From: Pirellulaceae bacterium
GTDB taxonomy: Bacteria > Planctomycetota > Planctomycetia > Pirellulales > Pirellulaceae
Reading direction: 5' to 3'
NCBI GenBank assembly: GCA_026989685.1
Contig: JALSIV010000410.1
Coordinates: 1-41,909, forward strand
DNA: 41,909 bases
The notes beneath the pieces are model-generated. The model did not search any database, was not told the origin of the DNA, and saw only the letters and a list, made by a program, of their open reading frames with translations. A program made the translations under genes and the position numbers. The stretch's first letter is position 1; each line of letters begins with the position of its first letter. Shown in pieces: positions 36,338 through 41,909 of the stretch.

Positions 36338-37303
36338 TCAGGCTGCCGTCAGTCGAACCGCCATGGCCGGTGCACTTCGGATATCGGCCACCCGCACGGC
36401 TCGAGTCTTGCGTGCCACAAACAGCATGCAGACCAACACGACCATGGTGACCACGATCGCCATCCGCAGTTTCTTAGCGGTCGCTTTGCCCAGCGCGGCC
36501 ATGGCCAGCAAGTGCATCATCCACAGCGCTAACAGCACGGCTACGACAAACAGCAAACTGGCCGCCATGTCACCGCCCATGATGACCTTTTGCTGCAACG
36601 TGGGCATTTTCGTGATCAACCACAGGCCCACCACGAGTTGCAGTACGGCCGGGGGGAGTGCCATCCGACCACCCCACGTAGCGACTCGGCGAGCCGCCTG
36701 GTCCCCGGGGTCTGTTTTCAGCCAACTGGCACCGGCAGCCATCCAGGTAATGCCGGTCAGGATGAACGTGGCCAATAGGAAATGAATCGCCTTGGCCAGG
36801 ATCAGTCCATCAGCCATGTATCCGCGGAACGTGGCCGGATCGATGGGGCCGTCTCCACCTTCCTGGGCGACTCTTTGCATCACGAAAAAGAGAAACGAGA
36901 AGTGGTAGAGCAAGTTGGTCGCGGTCAGCAGCGAGAGGAAACCTCGCATCCGGCGAGCCCACCCGGTGGCATCGGGACGGCGGCGCCACCACCAGGCGAC
37001 GATGCCGGTCAGCACAAAAGAAAACAGCCACTCCATCGTCCCCCAGGCCAACTTGGCATGGAGTCTTCCCAGAGCCTGGCGGAACGCGTCGTCCCACACC
37101 AGGAACCCGATGATCAGTCCCAACACGGCCCCCACCACCAGCGCCAGCAGGCTCAGCATGGCCATCCAGCGGGCACCGCGTTGCACGGCCTCGTCGTCGG
37201 GGCGGCCCCACCAGTCGCACCAGAGCACACCCAGCGGTCCGGCGGCACTCACACTGACAAAATAGAGATGCAGCGCCAATACGGCGGCGATCACGGCATC
37301 CAT
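36338..37303 (-). CDS. Multi-pass membrane protein of unknown function
   Basis: This encodes 321 residues from the ATG at 37303, with GGGGGAG 4 nt upstream; the extension to 37399 is not membrane-like and is rejected. There are about eight hydrophobic helices, beginning AVIAAVLALHLYFVSVSAAG. They include LLALVVGAVLGLIIGFLVW and WLFSFVLTGIVAWWW, and the last is IVVTMVVLVCMLFVA. Several His residues occur in or near helices (HAKLAW, LLYHFSF, AIHFLLATF), which could ligate haem or metal. I do not recognise the family. It is followed immediately by the aldose epimerase gene and preceded by tRNA-Val on the other strand. Confidence 0.75.
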   Translation of the reverse strand: MDAVIAAVLALHLYFVSVSAAGPLGVLWCDWWGRPDDEAVQRGARWMAMLSLLALVVGAVLGLIIGFLVWDDAFRQALGRLHAKLAWGTMEWLFSFVLTGIVAWWWRRRPDATGWARRMRGFLSLLTATNLLYHFSFLFFVMQRVAQEGGDGPIDPATFRGYMADGLILAKAIHFLLATFILTGITWMAAGASWLKTDPGDQAARRVATWGGRMALPPAVLQLVVGLWLITKMPTLQQKVIMGGDMAASLLFVVAVLLALWMMHLLAMAALGKATAKKLRMAIVVTMVVLVCMLFVARKTRAVRVADIRSAPAMAVRLTAA

Positions 37304-37492
37304 CAAACTCCCCCTGAAACGTAAACGGTTCCCGGCCGACCCGGCACATTGCCGGCTGATGTGCCGACGATTGTAGGTCTCGGTCGGGCCGCTGACCATT
37401 GGACATCCGGTCTCCCGCCTCCAGCCTTGCGGGTGCCGCCCGCCTTCAGGTAAAGTGCCGTTGGCCCTTGGAGCATTCGGGCCGGAAGATTC

Positions 37493-37566
37493 GGGCGATT
37501 AGCTCAGTTGGCTAGAGCACCTCGTTTACACCGAGGGGGTCGGCGGTTCGAGCCCGTCATCGCCCA
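37493..37566 (+). tRNA. tRNA-Val (anticodon UAC)
   Basis: A full cloverleaf: acceptor GGGCGAT / ATCGCCC, D-arm GCTC / GAGC, anticodon stem CCTCG / CGAGG with loop TTTACAC and anticodon TAC, T-arm GGCGG-TTCGAGC-CCGTC with one G-T pair. The discriminator base is A and CCA is not encoded (ACTCA follows). The 3' end marks the left edge of a likely integrated element. Confidence 0.97.
37543..37566 (+). other. Possible attachment site core in the tRNA-Val 3' end
   Basis: The T-arm and acceptor 3' half of tRNA-Val are a common integrase target, and element-like sequence starts directly after base 37566. The second copy needed to define the core would lie beyond the window. The exact bounds are unproven. 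Confidence 0.3.
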
Positions 37567-38062
37567 CTCATAAACACTTGAAAACAAAGGACTTATGATC
37601 AGACCCTTTTTGACCCTTTCAGCCCATTGATCTTGAACCCATTTCTGACCCCTTTTTACCTGGACTGAGCCCACCACCACTCGCCCAACATCGCCATCGT
37701 CACCACACCGACCACAGTGGTAGGGGGAAACGTTCGCCATCGCCCCCACACCGACGGCAGACCGGCCACACCAACCCATCGTCCCCGCACCGACGGCAGA
37801 CCGGCCACACCAACCCAACGGCCCCTCAGTCACCGGCCCCAACGTCGCCATCACCACAATGAAAGGGGCATCGACCACAGTAGGGGCAAGCATCCCCCCC
37901 CACTGTGGTTCGGGCCCTGTCATAGGGGGCAGACCGTCCCCATCGACCACAGGGGGGGGCGTCCACAGCGCACGAAAACACCCCCGCCGGGCTGATCGGC
38001 AGGGGTGCTCCGTCATCGTCCGGTCGAAAGGAGTAAGCCCGGACGGAAAGCAGAAGACCCAA
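37567..38062. other. Non-coding element end with degenerate Cys-codon repeats
   Basis: These 496 nt hold no convincing gene. GACCCTTTTT-like words occur at 37602-37620 and 37646-37657. A family of degenerate units reading TGYSGTCGRTGYGG + GACGATGG on the minus strand fills about 37700-37960. Frames encode fragments such as CPYCGRCPFHCGDGD and VCRRCGDDG, interrupted by stops and frame changes. Two copies of a 30-bp direct repeat at 37749-37778 and 37788-37817 are part of this (39-nt period). Confidence 0.6.
37749..37817. repeat. 30-bp direct repeat, two copies at 39-nt period
   Basis: The copies at 37749-37778 and 37788-37817 begin CACCGACGGCAGACCGG and are identical. They belong to the wider degenerate repeat family in this region. 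Confidence 0.9.
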
Positions 38063-40018
38063 TCAGGTTCCAGTGTTCAATACGCCGGCAGGCTTCTCGG
38101 CCAGTCCGACCCCGTAGTCGAAGATCGTCCGCCACTCCATCCTCAGTTGGTCGCCGGGCACTCGGTCGCTCACATCCTCAAGGATGGGCGTCTCCATGCC
38201 CCCGACGTAGCAGATCACGGCCAGGTTCAGCACGCTGGGCTCGCTGACCAAATACCATGCCGTGTCGCTGCTATTAGTCAACCCAATGCTCGCTGCCAAA
38301 TACGGGGCGGTCAGGGGCTCATACTTGCCACGATGGGGGTTTGCCGTGGGCTGTGGTGACGTGGACGTGTCACCACCACCGACCACCACTTCGGTCGATT
38401 GAAACAGTTGTGCAGCCGTTGCTTCCAATGCCGGGGGCACCACGACAAAAGCGGGCTGAGTATAGATCGGGTCGCCGTCAGCGTTGGTCTGTTCTCGCAT
38501 CGCGGCGACGGCGGCGTTCAGTCCGCTCACCGATAGCGCACTGCCCGCACCGGTGAGATAGTTGCCGTTGGCGGCGGCGAAAAAGCTAGAGGGGTTAGAC
38601 AATAACATCGTAAAGAACGTCCGCTCAAGGCTCGTCAGGGCTCCGACCGCCAACGCCTGTGGCAGTTGAGCAAACGCGCCGATACGGTCGTTGATGATAT
38701 CTTTTCGCGTTACCGACACGATCTTGCCGTATGTGTCGGCTTGCACCGTGTAAACCCGGTCCCCCAGCACCACACTGTGGAGTTCACCGTCGGCACCGAC
38801 GGCTTCGGCTCTCAGGTTTGTTGGGCTCAGTTGAATATGGCTCTGCTTCTGAAAGTCCGGCACGGGCACCGACCTACTGATCTTGCGAGCCACACTGGGG
38901 AGCGCTAGATATGCCTGCGCCAGCTCTTGGTTGGCCGTGTCGCTCAGCAACGTGGAAAACGTCGATGTCGATGGGCCCGATGCCATAATCAGCTCCATCG
39001 GGGAGTAGTTGCTTTTGTACGCGCCACCCGCTCGCAGGTTCGCCTCAGCGATGTCAAGGATGTGTCGTGGTCGCATTGCCCGCGCGGCTTCCAGTGTTGC
39101 AGGGTTGTACGTCTTTTCGACATGTTGGTATCCAAGGTGCAACGCGAGCGCTGCCTTGAGCACGTCGCTGGACGGAGCCACAGGGGTGCGATGGATGGCG
39201 ACATGGGACGGACTGACCATCTGCCCTCGCCGTGCCTCCAGCTCAAACTTATCGCGGTCCCATCCCTCACGTACCGCCTTCGCCTCGAGCGCGGCCACAG
39301 TGGGTGTGGCCAGCCCCAACTGCTTGGCATATTCGCTGTCCAATCGGTCATCGCCGATGTCGGCAGCGGCAGCACGGATTGCCGCAACACGTTCAATCTC
39401 AGCGGCCGTTTGTTCGCGTTGCTTTTGTAGGTGATTGTTGTTGCTCTTCATAACAGTCTCCAATCTGGCCGTAGCGGCCGTTACGGTTTCTGGGGAAAGG
39501 ATTGCAGTAGCCAGTCCTGCCTCGACGGCTTCGGCAGCAGTAAACGTCTTTTCGTCCGTGAGCCATTGGCGGACGGTCTGTTCAGATTGTCCAGTCCGTT
39601 CGACATAGATCTTCGTCATCTGCGACTCAACAGATCGCATCAGCTCGGCATCCTTCTCGAGTTGCTCGGCGGTCCCACTTGCCACAGAGCGGGGGGCATG
39701 GACAAACACGGTCGCATCCTCGGCGATTTCTCGGGAATCACCCGCCAACATGATGATGCTGGCGATACTGGCCGCCGTGCCCAATACTTGCGTCGTGACC
39801 GGGCCGGGGTGCTGACGGAGCAGGTTGTAGATTGCCAGCCCCTCGACAACCGACCCGCCCACACTGTTGATCAAGACTCGGATCGGCGTCTGTGGATCGA
39901 CCGTCCTCAGTTCGGCCAGCACGTCACCGGCCGACGTGCCATATTCGCCAGCGGTTTCGATGTCGCCGAAGATGATGATGTCGATCCCATCACGCGCCCG
40001 AATCAGCTCGATTTGCAT
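38063..40018 (-). CDS. Prohead protease / major capsid protein fusion
   Basis: This encodes 651 residues from the ATG at 40018. Residues 1-190 are a ClpP-like (S14/SppA-type) prohead protease: VLINSVGGSVVEGLAIYNLL, then GTAASIASIIMLAGDSR with the catalytic Ser in AAS-IA, and VFVHAPRS with the catalytic His. A charged helical scaffold-like linker with low-complexity Ala/Glu (about 190-270) follows. Residues 300-651 look like a major head protein (Mu gpT/HK97-related), for example DRVYTVQADTYGKIVSVTRKDIIND. In such fusions the protease frees and matures the capsid domain during assembly. The gene overlaps the previous one by 29 nt. No other head genes are in the window. Confidence 0.88.
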   Translation of the reverse strand: MQIELIRARDGIDIIIFGDIETAGEYGTSAGDVLAELRTVDPQTPIRVLINSVGGSVVEGLAIYNLLRQHPGPVTTQVLGTAASIASIIMLAGDSREIAEDATVFVHAPRSVASGTAEQLEKDAELMRSVESQMTKIYVERTGQSEQTVRQWLTDEKTFTAAEAVEAGLATAILSPETVTAATARLETVMKSNNNHLQKQREQTAAEIERVAAIRAAAADIGDDRLDSEYAKQLGLATPTVAALEAKAVREGWDRDKFELEARRGQMVSPSHVAIHRTPVAPSSDVLKAALALHLGYQHVEKTYNPATLEAARAMRPRHILDIAEANLRAGGAYKSNYSPMELIMASGPSTSTFSTLLSDTANQELAQAYLALPSVARKISRSVPVPDFQKQSHIQLSPTNLRAEAVGADGELHSVVLGDRVYTVQADTYGKIVSVTRKDIINDRIGAFAQLPQALAVGALTSLERTFFTMLLSNPSSFFAAANGNYLTGAGSALSVSGLNAAVAAMREQTNADGDPIYTQPAFVVVPPALEATAAQLFQSTEVVVGGGDTSTSPQPTANPHRGKYEPLTAPYLAASIGLTNSSDTAWYLVSEPSVLNLAVICYVGGMETPILEDVSDRVPGDQLRMEWRTIFDYGVGLAEKPAGVLNTGT

Positions 40019-40523
40019 CGCTACTCGTCTCCAATTGTTCTCTTAGTATCGTCGCCACCGTTGCCCTGGCTTGTCGTGGCTCGGCGTCCACCAACAACCC
40101 GATCAGATGATCGACCGGCATCTGCCGCAATTGTGTCACCGTCTCAAGCGTGGCCACTGCTCGTTGGGTGTGCTGCCGTCGCTCTGTCGTGGTGAGCTTG
40201 TGCCGATGAAACGGATGTAGCGGCAGCCATCGACGTTCGCTCTCAAGCACGTCGATCAGACGGCATACCATGTCGGCGTCCCATCGGTGATTGTGGGGGA
40301 GCCTCCCCAGCGTCCCCTGTGCTGCCACAGATGTGGCATACTCGATATCGACGTCGTAGCCGATCAGCCGTAGCAGACCCGGCAGCTCCCTTGTGGACAC
40401 CGGCCGGGGAGTCTGCCCGACATGCTGCCATGCCCACTTCCATAGGGCGGGGGCTGTGACACCGGGCCGATATCTGTGGCCGATAGGCCAGTCTGTCGAT
40501 GTCGTCGTGGTGGTCGCGGTCAT
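39990..40523 (-). CDS. Phage-element protein of unknown function
   Basis: This encodes 177 residues from the ATG at 40523. It begins with a Thr run (TATTTTTSTD), then a soluble helical region with WRW/HNHRWDAD aromatic motifs and a C-terminal helix rich in Ala/Arg/Glu (LVDAEPRQARATVATILREQ). It has no signal peptide, membrane segment or recognised motif. Its end overlaps the protease-capsid gene by 29 nt, so the two are probably translated together. By position it could be a head-assembly or packaging-related protein; this is only an inference. Confidence 0.6.
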   Translation of the reverse strand: MTATTTTTSTDWPIGHRYRPGVTAPALWKWAWQHVGQTPRPVSTRELPGLLRLIGYDVDIEYATSVAAQGTLGRLPHNHRWDADMVCRLIDVLESERRWLPLHPFHRHKLTTTERRQHTQRAVATLETVTQLRQMPVDHLIGLLVDAEPRQARATVATILREQLETSSDANRADSGA

Positions 40524-40577
40524 ACTGCGATCATCGCGGCATGACCACAGTGGGGCGATGCGAGTGACATCAAAACG

Positions 40578-40817
40578 TCAGCCGGTTTGTCGGCGGTAGC
40601 GTTTCCTCTCAAATGGCAAGAGTAACTCTCGCTGTCGGTCGGGCAGGGGTTCGCCTTCCTGTTCTAGATATTCGGGGGACTGCCTCGTGAAAAAGGACAG
40701 TCCGCAATCGGTGCAGACTCGGCGGCGTCGGTCGAAGGCGCGGTAATACCAGACGTGGGTGACACGGCTTTCGGCCGATCCACAGTAGGGGCAATGTGGC
40801 GGGAGTCGGTTTCGCAT
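40578..40817 (-). CDS. Small zinc-ribbon protein
   Basis: This encodes 79 residues from the ATG at 40817. It has a clean CPYCGSAESRV ... VCTDCGLSFF pair of CxxC motifs 20-odd residues apart, then an acidic/Arg-rich tail. Small zinc-ribbon proteins of this kind occur in phages, for example Ogr/Delta-type transcription activators, but I see no further support for that family. It stands 54 nt upstream of the 177-residue gene, in the same direction. The DNA for its first CxxC also occurs, degenerate, in the repeat region near 37860-37890. Confidence 0.65.
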   Translation of the reverse strand: MRNRLPPHCPYCGSAESRVTHVWYYRAFDRRRRVCTDCGLSFFTRQSPEYLEQEGEPLPDRQRELLLPFERKRYRRQTG

Positions 40818-40854
40818 GGTTGCTCTCGGAAAAAGGGGAAGGGATACTGTCTCG

Positions 40855-41014
40855 GGGCTGTCCTGTCACCGGGCCCGGCACCGGGCTGTCGTCACCGGGG
40901 CTGTCGGGGCCCATGTCGGCCGTCCTCCCGGGCTGTCGGGGCTGCCATCGTCGGAGTCCATCGACCGTCTGACGGGGGCTGTCCTGTGGGTGTTGGCTTG
41001 CCTGCCGGGCTGTC
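40855..41014. repeat. Six direct copies of GGGCTGTC
   Basis: Copies start at 40855, 40883, 40898, 40930, 40976 and 41007, all in the same orientation, with start-to-start spacings of 28, 15, 32, 46 and 31 nt. The even orientation and irregular spacing suit protein-binding sites or degenerate repeats. Confidence 0.8.
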
Positions 41015-41239
41015 GCCCCTTCGCCGTCGAAAACCCGATATCCCGTCAGATCGCCGTATCGGCCGTCTGTGGGCACTTTTGTGGTTCGGCCATTGGGTGC
41101 AGGATCAACAAAACACGCGTCAGACGGCAAATATGGGGCTCTGACGGCATCTTGCACCCGTGCACCCCCTCTGCGTGGTGGTGTTGCAGGATGGGGCACC
41201 CCCCTCGAGTGGGGCAAATCGGAGTCATGTGTCTTATTC

Positions 41240-41258
41240 AAAACGGACCCGGCGGTCC
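41240..41258 (-). terminator. Possible terminator downstream of the 142-residue gene
   Basis: GGACC-GCCG-GGTCC (41245-41258) on the minus strand is followed by C and four T's. It lies about 170 nt after the stop of the gene at 41426. A short stem makes this a weak call; the opposite strand also has a T-free A run. Confidence 0.35.
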
Positions 41259-41425
41259 AAAAAAGTTGACGAAAATCATAATAATGGACTAGTTCACGTG
41301 CAGTCTCTCAGAACCTCTGGAAGGAAGAACCTATCGACCGCCCCCCCGGCAGGGTGGTGGCTCTCGCTGTGCCCCCTCCACAGTGGGGGGCGTCGGCGTG
41401 GTCGTCGTCGTGGCGTGGTCAGCGG

Positions 41426-41854
41426 TCACCACTTGAGCCAGTCCCCAATCGTGATCGTCGGTTCGTCGTTTTCGTCGGCCGGTCTAAACCACAGGTGGAA
41501 GGATCGTCCTGGACACCGTAACGATGCTGGCGATACCCAACACTTCATCCTCAATACTCGGCAGGCATGTTGCAGTTTGTCGTAGTCGATGCCGTATGGT
41601 TCGGTTACGAAATACTCTTTGCCATCGTGGTCGATCGTTCCAGCGCGTTCGGCTATCCCCAAGTCGGACAAGACTTCATTCGCGTACCTATGGCATCGCC
41701 AGTTGTACCCATCCGGCCTTTTCAATGATCTGTCGGCAATGGCGTCCCTCAGCTTCTCGCGTAACCACAGGGGGATGCCATGCCCGATTTCTTTTTGCCC
41801 CATGAAGTCGCGGGCAATCTGCTTGTGGTCGTCGTGGCGTAGTGTCGGCGTCAT
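41426..41854 (-). CDS. Phage-element protein of unknown function
   Basis: This encodes 142 residues from the ATG at 41854. It is a soluble protein with aromatic-rich motifs (RPDGYNWRCHRYANEVLSDL) and a C-terminal strand region (RSFHLWFRPADENDEPTI). No signal peptide, membrane segment or family match that I can name. The upstream region runs to the window end, where further element genes are expected. It reads like real coding sequence, based on codon use and composition. Confidence 0.6.
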   Translation of the reverse strand: MTPTLRHDDHKQIARDFMGQKEIGHGIPLWLREKLRDAIADRSLKRPDGYNWRCHRYANEVLSDLGIAERAGTIDHDGKEYFVTEPYGIDYDKLQHACRVLRMKCWVSPASLRCPGRSFHLWFRPADENDEPTITIGDWLKW

Positions 41855-41909
41855 CGTCGTTGCTCCTGTGGCAGTTTTGCAGGTAGTCGCGTTTCGGGGG
41901 TATCCTCAG

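Larger units (their letters stand above)
40818..41425. other. Non-coding stretch with GGGCTGTC repeats and an inverted repeat
   Basis: These 608 nt have frames open on both strands but none is convincing as protein. Six copies of GGGCTGTC lie at 40855, 40883, 40898, 40930, 40976 and 41007. An inverted repeat GGGTGCAGGAT (41095-41105) / ATCTTGCACCC (41149-41159), 10 of 11 matching, lies further right, followed by an AT-rich patch near 41260-41295. Confidence 0.6.
37567..41909. mobile_element. tRNA-Val-associated phage-like element, right end outside the window
   Basis: From the tRNA end to the window edge all genes are on the minus strand: a prohead protease/major capsid fusion (38063-40018), a 177-residue protein, a zinc-ribbon protein and a 142-residue protein. 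Between them are repeat-rich non-coding stretches. No integrase, portal, terminase, tail or lysis gene is in view. The features fit a prophage or a capsid-encoding satellite integrated at tRNA-Val. The boundary with the chromosome on the right is not visible. Confidence 0.6.

Noticed and set aside
37504..38016. A 170-residue minus-strand frame ending in MTGSNRRPPRCKRGALAN
   Set aside because: Its C-terminal part is the antisense of tRNA-Val, a frequent false gene call, and the rest runs through the degenerate repeat array.
40609..41241. A 210-residue minus-strand frame
   Set aside because: It overlaps the better-supported zinc-ribbon gene in another frame, is Pro/Arg-rich, and is largely built of the GGGCTGTC repeats.

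Overview
The window is GC-rich (only the stretch around 2.2-5.3 kb is visibly more AT-rich) and almost certainly comes from a planctomycete. The indicators are a Tat-exported Gfo/Idh/MocA oxidoreductase, a DUF1573 lipoprotein next to a MauE-like protein, a PilM-type ATPase fused to a membrane and periplasmic part with Gly-rich tails, two GroELs around one GroES, and a phage-like prohead protease/major capsid fusion. I infer the phylum from gene content; the genus cannot be read from the sequence.

Layout. 1-605: 3' end of purM (+), convergent with a minus-strand cluster (685-5268) of envelope or exported proteins: a secreted protein of unknown function with a C-terminal membrane anchor, a DUF1573 lipoprotein split into two overlapping frames, a MauE-thioredoxin protein, and a secreted duplicated helical protein. 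5716-8289: a DsbD-like thiol:disulfide interchange protein whose thioredoxin active site is U-V-T-C, encoded by an in-frame UGA followed by a bacterial SECIS-like hairpin. 8518-11226: a kinase-fold protein, a P-II signal protein and a membrane protein in overlapping frames. 11306-17767: yacG, fmdB-like, grpE, dnaJ, groEL, groES and groEL(GGM), with an exact sigma-54 promoter consensus upstream of the first groEL. 18327-18902: unknown conserved gene. 19164-24239: valS and cimA, preceded by a complete transcription-attenuation leader (sigma-70-type promoter, Ile/Val-rich leader peptide, mutually exclusive hairpins, terminator with a T run).

24558-25931: the only complete protein gene on the plus strand, a Gfo/Idh/MocA dehydrogenase. 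25959-26885: DUF481 outer-membrane protein. 27112-33894: three-gene PilM-type operon behind a TTGACA promoter. 34178-37303: zinc-dependent alcohol dehydrogenase, aldose 1-epimerase and a multi-pass membrane protein.

37493-37566: tRNA-Val(UAC). Everything to its right looks like a tRNA-associated integrated element: about 500 bp of degenerate Cys-codon repeats, a 651-residue ClpP-like protease/major capsid fusion, three small unknown genes and a non-coding block with repeated GGGCTGTC. No integrase, portal or terminase is visible; the element runs off the right edge.

The two strongest discoveries are the selenocysteine DsbD with its SECIS hairpin and the cimA-valS attenuator, in which a leader rich in Val and Ile codons would tie isoleucine-precursor synthesis and valyl-tRNA synthetase to tRNA charging.
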